From positions 1,116,001 to 1,180,000 of the forward strand of contig CBDCVP010000022.1 of the NCBI GenBank assembly GCA_965223025.1: a stretch of DNA of 64,000 nt, given 5' to 3'. The stretch is from JABDMH01 sp965223025. GTDB taxonomy: Bacteria; Bacteroidota; Bacteroidia; Chitinophagales; Saprospiraceae. This document shows, piece after piece, positions 53,517 to 61,349 of this stretch. The notes under the pieces are model-generated. The model ran no database searches, was not told the origin of the DNA, and saw nothing but the letters and a program-made list of their open reading frames with translations. Numbering within the stretch: the first letter of the stretch is position 1; every line of letters begins with the position of its first letter. The translations under genes and the position numbers were made by a program.

Positions 53517-54113
53517 TAAGCTTTGTCATTCCGTGCCACGTCGATATAAACGGCTGCTAGCATGAGAAACAGTAGGACTTGATCTCTTCCATGTTGTGTG
53601 CACCTTGAATGGCAGCCAATCATTATGATAAATGTACGCAGAATCAAGTACTTCTGGAATGAGAATCCTAAGATACGGTCTCCGGTTGGAATGATGCGTC
53701 AAAGCGAATACTACCTCATTGGAAAGCCACAAGGCTGCTGTCATCTACAGCTCTAGTCATAGTGTTGAAGTCAACAAAAGTTTGGTCAGCACCAAACCAT
53801 GATACTTGCCGTCGACGAAATCCATACCTGATATTTCTGGAGAAGACACCGAGGCTTGAGATCCGGGCAGATCGCATCTTGCAATTTCACTTTTGTTCGG
53901 ATAAATAGTGCACTCCCACAGTGTATGTTCGATCTACCATGTAATAGGATAATGGCAGAGGATTATCTCCAAAATTTAATAAATTTAGAGTGTAGGCATT
54001 AACGGCAGCTCGTAAGATAAATTGACTCCATCAGGATTGGTAAGCTAGAGATGGAGTAGCTAATCACTTGCTCAGAGCCTCACACCTTCTTACTTCTATA
54101 TCAAAAGAATGCC
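53517..54113. other. Gap between AraC regulator and channel gene
   Basis: About 600 bases between divergent genes. A 72-codon minus frame (53526-53744) and a stretch reading 'SQASVSSPEISGMDFVDG' near 53800-53880 may be traces of an older gene, but no family was recognised. No strong promoter match was seen. Confidence 0.4.
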
Positions 54114-55958
54114 ATGATCGAAGTCTTCTCCAAGTACGTTGTAAGCAAAAGAAAGGAAGTTTTTTCCTTGGCGAATGGTCTAGTGGTTCCGGAAACGGCT
54201 GTGATCTCGTTCCTGGGAGAAAGTGGCGAGATCATTTCAATATTGGAACTGGGTGTTGTTGATGCCGAGTATTTGTACAGACGGATTTCAAATAATGAGC
54301 TAGTAAGCTTGGATAAGTGTTTTATCGAGAAATTTTCAATGGCGACCTTCCGGGAAATTTGGAAACATAAGCCTAATCACTTTTTAAACATCAATGGTTT
54401 TATTGTTACAAATTCTGTCATTTATTCAGAGGGTAGTTTGGATTTTTCCTTTCTTCGGTTTTCCAAAGGAGGGATAGATTTCAGTAATTCTCTTTTTCTT
54501 AGTGATGGCTTGAATTTTAATCATAGCGAGTTCGGAGATGGGCATTTCGTATTCGAAAATGCCACTTTCCACGGTGGAACCACAATCTTCTCCAATGCTT
54601 CATTTGGCGAGGGATCATTGTCATTTAGGAATGCCAAATTTAGCAGGGCAGATAGGAATATTCGAGTCGACGAACTAGGAGGAACGCCAGGGTCGAATGG
54701 CTCAAGAGTTATTCTAGATTTCGAAGCGGCTTCTTTTGGAAGTGGGAAGATCGATTTTACGCGCTCGAATCTGGGAAGCGGAGACATTAACTTCTCAAAC
54801 GCAAGATTTAATAGTAGGAACTTGCTTTTTGTGAATGCCAATTTTAATACCGTTCGATTTGGTTTTAAAGCAGTAAATTTCCACAACGGGAAGTTAGATT
54901 TTCGATTCTCAAATTTCAGAAAAGGTGATCTCTTCTTCGACCGGACAGTTTTTGAAAAAGCCAAAGTAGATTTTAGTGCTACGGAATTAAGGGGCGGGAA
55001 GATCAGTTTCAACCGCGCAGAGTTTGAGAAGAGCGAACTCGTTTTTGAATCTAGCGAGTTTGATAAGGGCAAAGTAGTTTTCAAAAATAACGTATTTGGT
55101 GTAGGGATTCTCAATTTCAACTCTGTCCAGTATCATACTTCAGAAGTATTGTTTGAGAATGTAGATTTTGGAAAAAGCACTGCGACTTTTTTGAAGGCCA
55201 CGATCGATCGGCTGGCTCTTAGGTCATGTCACCTTAACGCCTACTTCGATTTGCAAGTCCGTCAGTGTGGAGCATTGGACTTGTCAAATTCTATTGTGAG
55301 GGATATAGTAGATATGAAGTCTTATGGGTTTACGACAGACATTCAGGCACTAGATTTATCGGGGTTGCATTTACTGGGGCATTTTTATATTGACTGGAGA
55401 GCCAACAAGGTAAAGGACCTAATATTAGAACAGCAAACGAGCCACAGGAATAGGTCAGAACAGTTCAGAATTTTAAAGGAGAATTATCATACTCTGGGAC
55501 TATACGACTCCGAGGATGAGGCTTATGTCGAGTTTAGACGTTCTGAAGCTAAAGCGAATCTAGAGGAGGCGTTGGTCAATGGAAAATTATTGGAAAGATG
55601 GAAAGCATATGCCTTACATGGATTTAGATGGCTGGTTTTTGACAGAATTGGACTTTATGCCACCAGTCCAGCCCGGGTTTTGACAAGTATGGTTTTAGTT
55701 TATTTGTTCTTTGTACTAATTTATTTTCTTTTACCTTTTGCGGTTGATGGTGAAATCTTGCCGTCGTTAGATCACGGCAAGGACATATCCGCACTTGGAA
55801 AGGCCTTCTACCATAGCATTATCACCTTCTTGACGATCGGATATGGTGACTACTATCCCATGGGTATATTTAGATGGATTTCTGGCTTCGAAGGTTTTAT
55901 AGGTTTGTTCCTAATTTCTTATTTTACAGTAGCCTTTGTTAGAAAAGTATTGAGATAG
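54114..55958 (+). CDS. Beta-solenoid-fused potassium channel (two-TM type)
   Basis: 614 residues. From about 105 to 360 there are some twenty 12-residue repeats with the pattern G-x-h-x-F-x-x-a-x-F-x-x, for example 'GDINFSNARFNS', 'GKLDFRFSNFRK', 'GKISFNRAEFEK' and 'GKVVFKNNVFGV', a right-handed beta-solenoid distinct from five-residue pentapeptide repeats. A helical linker (about 440-505) leads to TM1 (about 522-541), a pore helix and filter 'TFLTIGYGDYYPMG' (TIGYGD, residues 574-579), and TM2 (about 592-610). This is a K+-selective two-TM channel with a cytoplasmic solenoid. It precedes the YfiR-SpoIIE gene by about 40 bases and is the first gene of the unit. Confidence 0.88.
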   Translation: MIEVFSKYVVSKRKEVFSLANGLVVPETAVISFLGESGEIISILELGVVDAEYLYRRISNNELVSLDKCFIEKFSMATFREIWKHKPNHFLNINGFIVTNSVIYSEGSLDFSFLRFSKGGIDFSNSLFLSDGLNFNHSEFGDGHFVFENATFHGGTTIFSNASFGEGSLSFRNAKFSRADRNIRVDELGGTPGSNGSRVILDFEAASFGSGKIDFTRSNLGSGDINFSNARFNSRNLLFVNANFNTVRFGFKAVNFHNGKLDFRFSNFRKGDLFFDRTVFEKAKVDFSATELRGGKISFNRAEFEKSELVFESSEFDKGKVVFKNNVFGVGILNFNSVQYHTSEVLFENVDFGKSTATFLKATIDRLALRSCHLNAYFDLQVRQCGALDLSNSIVRDIVDMKSYGFTTDIQALDLSGLHLLGHFYIDWRANKVKDLILEQQTSHRNRSEQFRILKENYHTLGLYDSEDEAYVEFRRSEAKANLEEALVNGKLLERWKAYALHGFRWLVFDRIGLYATSPARVLTSMVLVYLFFVLIYFLLPFAVDGEILPSLDHGKDISALGKAFYHSIITFLTIGYGDYYPMGIFRWISGFEGFIGLFLISYFTVAFVRKVLR

Positions 55959-55999
55959 GCTAGTATGAGAAGTGCGTTCACTTACTACTTTACTTTGAG

Positions 56000-57949
56000 A
56001 TGCGATTAGTTTCATTGAATATCTTTTTCTTATTCCTCTATCTTCCATCAGTTTTGGGTCAATTGACTGAGGAAGTGATTAAGTCGAATTTTGTCGTCAA
56101 TATGATAAAGTTTGTAGAATGGGAGGATGCTGATTCGATCGGGCGATATACGATTGGTGTCATGGCAAAGGATGAAGTATTTGAACAGTTTAGGAATGTG
56201 GCCCGAAGTGTTCGAATTAGGAATAAGAGTTTGGATGTCGTTCAATTCAGAAGATTAAATGATATCGGCGGCGTTGATATTCTGTATGTGGGTGGCCGAA
56301 ATAATAAATTTGCCAGAAGAATATGGGATATAGCACTGAGAGAGAAAATATTGATGATCACTGATAGTTGTGTATTTCGAGAATCGACAATGATCAATTT
56401 GCTAGACCTTAATAAGCCAGGTAGGCAATTTGAAATCAATAGAGAGAATTTGGATAAGGCCAATTTTGTGGTTTCTCCCAAATTGCTTTATTACGGTGGC
56501 ACTCAGGAGGACTTGAGGAAATTGTATCAGACTTCTGAGCGAGAACTTGCCAATGTACAGCTGGAACTGGAGCATCGAGCTGCCTTGTTGAAAGAGCAGG
56601 GGGAGGAACTCGAATCCAGAAAACAGGAAGTACTTGCCTTAAACGATGAAATTGACACGAGGGAACAGCTTCTAAAATTGATGACATCGGAGGTGGAAGC
56701 CAAGGAGGATTTACTGGACCAAAAGATTTCATTGCTCGAAACACAAGATGCAAAGATCAGAGATCGTGAAGCTGATATTGCACTCCAAAGTGCTCAGTTG
56801 CTGCGACAGAAGCATGAGATAGAAGCAGGGAAAGTGATTTTGAACAGGCAAAAACTTGCGGTCGAAGACCAAGGGAAAAAGATCGAGGCCCAGCAGAACA
56901 AAATCCAAAAACAAACGAGGACACTAGATCGTCAGACTGGGAGAATCCAGCAACAGAATGATAGGATTGAGAAGCAACGAACCATTTTGTACTTTTTTGT
57001 TGCTTTTTTTACGCTACTTGTGGTGATGATTTACTTCATCATACGTGCATACCGAATAAAGAGACAAGCTAATAGAGAGCTAGAGAAGAAGAATGCAGCC
57101 ATCAGGAAGCAAAAAGAGGAAATACAATCCCAACAAGAACTATTGAAGATCAGCAACCAGAGAATCGAGAGGCAAAATCAGAATATCAAGAGTAGTATTC
57201 AATATGCCTTGACCATTCAGGAAGCCCTGCTACCATCAAAGGAGGAGTTGAATAGCTTTTTCGAATCCTTCGTGATCTATCGGCCGAGAGACATCGTGTC
57301 TGGTGATTTTTACTGGGTGAATGAGACCAGGCGAGAGGGGGGCTCCAACAACTTAGTATTTGCAGCGGTAGGTGATTGCACTGGCCATGGGGTCCCTGGG
57401 GCATTCCTTTCGATGATTGGTGTTAAACTGCTCAATAGCATTGTAAATGAGCGAAAGGAGCATGATCCTAAAGTAGTTCTAGAAATGTTGAACATCGCCA
57501 TTCGAAAAGCATTAAAACAAGAGGAGAAGGCGAGTGATGACGGAATGGATATTGGATTATGCTGTTTGGAAAAAGCGCACGATAATAAATTTAGATTAAT
57601 CTATTCAGGTGCAAGACGGCCTCTTTACTATTGCAAAGATCAAAAAATGAGGGTGTTAGCAGGAGACCGAAAGACTGTAGGAGGTAGATTTTACAAGCAA
57701 CAGGATTTTACCAACCAGGAACTGTTGTTAGACAGGGGAGATAGGCTTTATCTTACATCTGATGGGATTGCGGATCAGAATGCCCCAAACAGGCGAAAAT
57801 TTGGTAGTAAAAAGCTAATAAGCCTGTTGGGAGATGGCTTACATTTGTCGATGAGTGAGCAAAAAGTGATGGTGGAGAAAGCGTTAGATGCTTTTCAACA
57901 GAGTGAAAAACAACGTGATGACATTGCATTGTTGGCTATAAATCTTTAA
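56000..57949 (+). CDS. YfiR-like sensor fused to SpoIIE-type PP2C phosphatase
   Basis: 649 residues. A signal or anchor ends at 'LPSVLGQ', then a YfiR/DUF4154 domain (about 24-175; 'IKSNFVVNMIKFVEWED', 'VDILYVGG...', 'ILMITDSCVFRESTMINLL'). A long coiled coil at about 180-325 is followed by a TM ('LYFFVAFFTLLVVMIYFIIRAY'), a second coiled coil, and a SpoIIE/PP2C domain from about 415: 'PRDIVSGDFYWV', 'AAVGDCTGHGVPGAFLSMIG', 'DDGMDIGLC', 'DRLYLTSDGIADQ' and 'QRDDIALLAI', holding the metal Asp residues. The sensor faces the periplasm and the phosphatase the cytoplasm. SiaA and RsbU relatives dephosphorylate a partner protein; SiaC, two genes downstream, is the likely one. Confidence 0.92.
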   Translation: MRLVSLNIFFLFLYLPSVLGQLTEEVIKSNFVVNMIKFVEWEDADSIGRYTIGVMAKDEVFEQFRNVARSVRIRNKSLDVVQFRRLNDIGGVDILYVGGRNNKFARRIWDIALREKILMITDSCVFRESTMINLLDLNKPGRQFEINRENLDKANFVVSPKLLYYGGTQEDLRKLYQTSERELANVQLELEHRAALLKEQGEELESRKQEVLALNDEIDTREQLLKLMTSEVEAKEDLLDQKISLLETQDAKIRDREADIALQSAQLLRQKHEIEAGKVILNRQKLAVEDQGKKIEAQQNKIQKQTRTLDRQTGRIQQQNDRIEKQRTILYFFVAFFTLLVVMIYFIIRAYRIKRQANRELEKKNAAIRKQKEEIQSQQELLKISNQRIERQNQNIKSSIQYALTIQEALLPSKEELNSFFESFVIYRPRDIVSGDFYWVNETRREGGSNNLVFAAVGDCTGHGVPGAFLSMIGVKLLNSIVNERKEHDPKVVLEMLNIAIRKALKQEEKASDDGMDIGLCCLEKAHDNKFRLIYSGARRPLYYCKDQKMRVLAGDRKTVGGRFYKQQDFTNQELLLDRGDRLYLTSDGIADQNAPNRRKFGSKKLISLLGDGLHLSMSEQKVMVEKALDAFQQSEKQRDDIALLAINL

Positions 57950-57955
57950 TTCTAT

Positions 57956-58507
57956 ATGGGGGAGAGTAGATTTAATTTAGTGGAGTATTACTTCCGATCT
58001 AAGCACAACGTGATCGTTTCCTACAAAGGACCATTTGATAAAAATGCTCTTAATTTGATCGGAAACTATATCCGTGGCATCCTTTCTATGAACCTTCAGG
58101 CAAGCAAGAAAGTATTTAAAGTTTTTATTGAGCTCGCACAAAATATTTCTCAATATTCTGCTGAGAAGAATATCATCGGCGACTACATAGGGGCAGGTGT
58201 CGGGTCTCTTGTCATAGTACAATTTGAGGAATATTTGCAACTTGTCACGGGCAATCTGATTAAGAATGAAGACATTGCTCCTGTCATTGAAAAGTGCGAA
58301 TTGATCAATACTTTGGACAAAGAGGGCCTCAGGAAGCTCAAGCGAGAGCATCTGATGCAGCATGACTCCAACAAGGATGGTGCTAACATAGGACTTATTC
58401 AATTAGCAATAACCTCGGCTAACCCGCTTGACATTGAGATCAGTTCTATAGATAAGGAGTTCTCTTTTTTCACCATTCGTGTGAAGATCAATAAATCAAC
58501 GGATTGA
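57956..58507 (+). CDS. siaB: SiaB-family protein kinase (DUF6272-type)
   Basis: 183 residues, starting 6 bases after the phosphatase gene. It fits the SiaB family, which has a GHKL-like fold: 'FKVFIELAQNISQYSAEK' (N-box-like helix with Glu/Asn), 'GAGVGSLVIVQFEEYLQLVTGN', and 'GANIGLIQLAITSANPLDIEI' near the end. In Pseudomonas SiaB phosphorylates SiaC and SiaA removes the phosphate. The order here is phosphatase, kinase, phosphoprotein. The sequence gives no signal input of its own. Confidence 0.88.
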   Translation: MGESRFNLVEYYFRSKHNVIVSYKGPFDKNALNLIGNYIRGILSMNLQASKKVFKVFIELAQNISQYSAEKNIIGDYIGAGVGSLVIVQFEEYLQLVTGNLIKNEDIAPVIEKCELINTLDKEGLRKLKREHLMQHDSNKDGANIGLIQLAITSANPLDIEISSIDKEFSFFTIRVKINKSTD

Positions 58508-58508
58508 C

Positions 58509-58910
58509 ATGCAAAATCTTGAGATAGTGGGCAGCCATGGAGATTATGACATTCCGAGTGTCTCATTTAATGCTGACAGTGGAGTTTGTGAATTGAAAGG
58601 TGAGTCCTATCTGGAAAGAACTACCGAATTTTACGATCGTCTATTAGGTTGGCTTGATGAATATATGAGAGTGGTCAACAGACCCATCATTTTTAATTTT
58701 AGACTTTCCTATTTTAATACGAGTTCTGCCAAACGCATCCTCTATATTCTGCTCAAGTTGAAAGAGTACGAAGATAATGGTGGGATCGTAACCACCAATT
58801 GGTATTACGATAGGGACGACATCGATATGGAAGATGAGGTAGAGGATTTTAGGATCATCACAAACCTGCAGATCAATTCACTACCTGATTCGGACCTGAA
58901 GTGGGATTAG
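58509..58910 (+). CDS. siaC: SiaC-family regulatory phosphoprotein (DUF1987)
   Basis: 133 residues, two bases after the kinase gene. Conserved features are 'TPSV.FN...G.C.LKGESYLE'-like 'PSVSFNADSGVCELKGESYLERTTEFYDRLLGWLDEYM' and 'FRLSYFNTSSAKRILYILLKL', where the Thr/Ser after 'FN' is the phospho-acceptor region of SiaC. In Pseudomonas SiaC in its unphosphorylated form activates the diguanylate cyclase SiaD. No GGDEF gene is nearby, so the output partner is unknown. Confidence 0.9.
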   Translation: MQNLEIVGSHGDYDIPSVSFNADSGVCELKGESYLERTTEFYDRLLGWLDEYMRVVNRPIIFNFRLSYFNTSSAKRILYILLKLKEYEDNGGIVTTNWYYDRDDIDMEDEVEDFRIITNLQINSLPDSDLKWD

Positions 58911-58992
58911 GGATTGGGTCAATTATGCCGAAATGTCGTTTAATGAGCCATGAGTGCTAAATTGATGATTATCATATTTCTAGAGCTAACAG

Positions 58993-59072
58993 GTGAGCTT
59001 CCTGATAAAAAGAGATTTTTAAAAGATGTTCAACTAAAACCGGAAGATTCCTGCTAAATAAGACTAAATGCC
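58993..59072. repeat. Orphan right end of the ISL3-related element family
   Basis: 80 bases nearly identical to the right end of the 720-bp element (44837-44917): shared words GTGAGCTT, CTGATAAA, GATTTTT and AAAAGATGTTCAAC, then a terminal GGCATTTAGTCTTATTTAG (complement). No left end was found upstream, so this is a truncated copy. Its end abuts the MBL fragment. Confidence 0.6.
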
Positions 59073-59260
59073 TTTATCGAGCAGGCCTACACCAATGTGA
59101 TCAGTATGAAAATGAATCATGACGACATGGGTGATGGCCGATGGGTCCATGCCAGTCTCTGACAATACACCGATCAATGTATCGTGAAAATCTCATGGGT
59201 TGCCCCTGAAACTGTAGTGTCTCCTACATACCCTAAACCCGTATCGATCAAAATCTATAT
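59073..59260 (-). pseudogene. Truncated, frameshifted MBL-fold hydrolase
   Basis: On the minus strand one frame reads 'ILIDTGLGYVGDTTVSGATHE', then after a frame change 'DFHDTLIGVLSETGMDPSAI' and 'THVVMIHFHTDHIGVGLLDK'. HFHTDH is the MBL zinc motif with the HxHxDH residues. The gene is cut at the border of the repeat end at 59072, so it lost its C-terminal part. It is unrelated to the B1-type gene at 20119. Confidence 0.75.
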
Positions 59261-59333
59261 TAATGACTTAGGCCATCCAATAATCCAAATGTTCTTCCAC
59301 AAACTACCATGCTGCTGGTTGCAAAGTAGGAGC

Positions 59334-60227
59334 CTACACAAAATTGGAAAAATACTGCCTTAATGTGGTGACCGGAATATCGGGATATCGACTGGAGGCA
59401 TCGATAACTTCATCTCTGCTTTGCTCCCCATCGCCACGCACCCATACTGAGCGATGCAGCTGGGCGAAAATGCGTTGCATCATATCTTCTGGCGATTGAG
59501 AAGAATTGATCAGGTTTTCTAGATCATCGGCCGAGACCGGAATCCTTTTTACGGACTGGCCGCTGACTTGTTCCCAACTTTGGATCAGTTGTTCTTGATT
59601 GATCTTGTTGTTGGCTATCAGCACTTCACGATTGATCGTATCGGGGTCTTCAATGATGGCCCGGGTAAACCGTGCGATATCCCCCAAAGTCGTCAGGGTG
59701 ATCTCAGCACTGCCATCGCCAAAGAACTGGACCTCAGAGGGAGGACTGGTAGGTCCCAGCTGACCTAAACCGGTACCCCAAAACTCCATAAAACCGTTGT
59801 TGTAAACCATAGTGGTGGGCACTCCAGTGGCTTTAATTTGCTGCTGGGCCATGGTTTTGATGTCAAAAAGATCACACGAGTTCTCCGATGCTGCGATGGG
59901 ATCCACGCCAAACTCACTGGGAATAAACCGCTCCACACCGGCATTGGCAGCAGCCTGCGCCAGTGCATTCTGCAACATGATTTGCTCACCGCCAACTGCG
60001 GAGACGATGACATCCTGATCCTGACATGCCCGCTCCAGACTGGATTGATCGTTGAGATCGCCAGAAATCAGACGGACATCTAAGGCTCTTAGTGGCCCTA
60101 CTTTATCATTATTTGACATAGAGGCCGGTCGGATCAAGGCCGAAACCTGATGACCGTTCTGGGCAAATTCCTTCACCAAATGAGGCCCTAAATTTCCTGT
60201 GGCGCCTGCGACAAGTATCTTTTTCAT
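59334..60227 (-). CDS. NmrA-like NAD(P)-binding reductase
   Basis: About 297 residues from ATG 60227 (MKKILVAGATGNLGPHLVKE), with the GxTGxxG nucleotide site at the very start; the ORF is open 31 codons upstream but that has no role in the fold. The NmrA-type traits are 'VSALIRP', 'GVERFIPSEFGVDP' and 'VYNNGFMEFWG'. Isoflavone reductase-like and NmrA-like members reduce small aromatic or quinone substrates or act as redox sensors. The gene is divergent from a LuxR-type regulator, and the intergenic region holds a perfect dyad. Confidence 0.87.
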   Translation of the reverse strand: MKKILVAGATGNLGPHLVKEFAQNGHQVSALIRPASMSNNDKVGPLRALDVRLISGDLNDQSSLERACQDQDVIVSAVGGEQIMLQNALAQAAANAGVERFIPSEFGVDPIAASENSCDLFDIKTMAQQQIKATGVPTTMVYNNGFMEFWGTGLGQLGPTSPPSEVQFFGDGSAEITLTTLGDIARFTRAIIEDPDTINREVLIANNKINQEQLIQSWEQVSGQSVKRIPVSADDLENLINSSQSPEDMMQRIFAQLHRSVWVRGDGEQSRDEVIDASSRYPDIPVTTLRQYFSNFV

Positions 60228-60282
60228 GGTATATATGTTTTTGATTAAAAAGAGTAAGCTGATGCTGTCACCAGCTACTTTC

Positions 60283-60290
60283 CAAAGATA
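60283..60290 (-). promoter_or_regulatory. Candidate -7 element for the NmrA-like gene
   Basis: On the minus strand the sequence is TATCTTTG, a TAnnTTTG match, 55 bases before the ATG at 60227. The dyad at 60311-60332 lies about 20 bases upstream of it, a natural operator position. Confidence 0.4.
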
Positions 60291-60310
60291 ATTGATGATA
60301 GGGTGTGACG

Positions 60311-60332
60311 AAATACTCACGAATGAGTATTT
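60311..60332. promoter_or_regulatory. Perfect dyad between NmrA and LuxR-type genes
   Basis: AAATACTCA, four bases CGAA, then TGAGTATTT: 9-base arms, all complementary. It sits between divergent genes, about 50 bases before the LuxR-type start at 60382, and is a candidate operator for that regulator. Confidence 0.5.
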
Positions 60333-60381
60333 TAAGGTCTGTCTTCATCCATTATTTTGTCCTCTGTGAATCCGTAGTAAC

Positions 60382-61140
60382 ATGAACACTCACAACTTCA
60401 ACGGACTTCGAGTTGACCATCAAGCGATCGTTGATCAACATCTGTCGCAAGACTATGGGGAATTGCAATGTGCAGTGATGATCGATACGTTAAAACGTCG
60501 ATATCAACAATTTCCCAACGAAGCCCTGTACATCATCGATTGTAAGCATGCTCAACTAGAACCGATTTCGCCCAATTTTAATCAAATGATCGGCCTAGAT
60601 GGCAATCATCAGAATAATCTCCTTCATCTGTACGATCATATTTCCGAATTAAATTATCATGCACTGGTTCGATGGGTACAAACCATGCTGCATGGTATAT
60701 TTCTTGAGTGGGATCTCCTAGAAGCCGAAAAAGATGTGTTGCGATGCATGTATTTGAGCAAGGAGGGACGTGTCATCATGAAATCAACTACTGCACTGAT
60801 TTTCGACGATAAAAGGACCATGCGTTATTCACTTGGTAAGCTCACGGATCTTACCGACATTGTACCCTTTCGACATTTCACTTATCGATTTGATGGACCC
60901 AATCGCGATACTGTCCTTAGTACCTACAATCACAAGATCCAGAAGCTCAATGTGCTTACCGATAGAGAAACAGAGATCCTAAAACTCATTGGGTCTCATC
61001 ATTGTAGTGAGGACATTGCCGCTCAATTATTCATTAGCCGACTGACCGTAGATAAGCACAGGAGGAACATCATCGACAAAATGAATACTACGTCTGCCAT
61101 CGAAGCTTACTTGAAGTGCAAGAATTTGGGCTATTTTTAG
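60382..61140 (+). CDS. LuxR-type HTH regulator
   Basis: 252 residues. The C-terminal LuxR/GerE-type HTH (about 190-250) reads 'LTDRETEILKLIGSHHCSEDIAAQLFISRLTVDKHRRNIIDKM'. The N-terminal part (about 1-180) is PAS-like ('NEALYIIDCKHAQLEPISPNFNQMIG', 'MYLSKEGRVIMKSTTALIFDDKRTMRYSLGKL') and probably senses a ligand or protein. It is divergent from the NmrA-like gene, and the dyad between them suggests it controls that promoter, its own, or both. Other PAS-LuxR proteins of Bacteroidota have this layout. Confidence 0.88.
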   Translation: MNTHNFNGLRVDHQAIVDQHLSQDYGELQCAVMIDTLKRRYQQFPNEALYIIDCKHAQLEPISPNFNQMIGLDGNHQNNLLHLYDHISELNYHALVRWVQTMLHGIFLEWDLLEAEKDVLRCMYLSKEGRVIMKSTTALIFDDKRTMRYSLGKLTDLTDIVPFRHFTYRFDGPNRDTVLSTYNHKIQKLNVLTDRETEILKLIGSHHCSEDIAAQLFISRLTVDKHRRNIIDKMNTTSAIEAYLKCKNLGYF

Positions 61141-61185
61141 AAACGGTGATCTATTTCTCCAGCAAGGGGCTCAGCAATCCCTATT

Positions 61186-61349
61186 GAAAACGCCTTGGGA
61201 TCGGTAAGCCCGTCCTCCATTTCTACTCTCGCATGTTATCAAAGTCTGTGCAATAAATATTTTTTTGAAAACGACTTGGGATCGGTAAGCCCGTCTTCTA
61301 TTTCTCTCTCGGAGGTTATCAAAGTCTGTGCAATCAAAATTTTTTCACG
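61186..61349. repeat. Two 81-bp direct repeats at the array edge
   Basis: Two copies starting at 61186 and 61267, each reading GAAAACG.CTTGGGATCGG, TAAGCCCGTC and later TTATCAAAGTCTGTGCAAT. The GGGATCGGTAAGCCCGTC part is the reverse complement of GACGGGCTTACTGATCCC, present in every unit of the following array, so this edge is an inverted part of it. Confidence 0.75.

Larger units (their letters stand above)
58911..59333. other. Gap with repeat end and decayed MBL gene
   Basis: About 420 bases. It holds the orphan ISL3-type end (58993-59072) and the MBL fragment (59073-59260), listed separately. The first 80 bases show nothing. Confidence 0.5.

Noticed and set aside
54428..55200. Classical pentapeptide-repeat protein
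   Set aside because: The repeating interval is 12 residues, with Phe spacing of 5 and 7, rather than 5.
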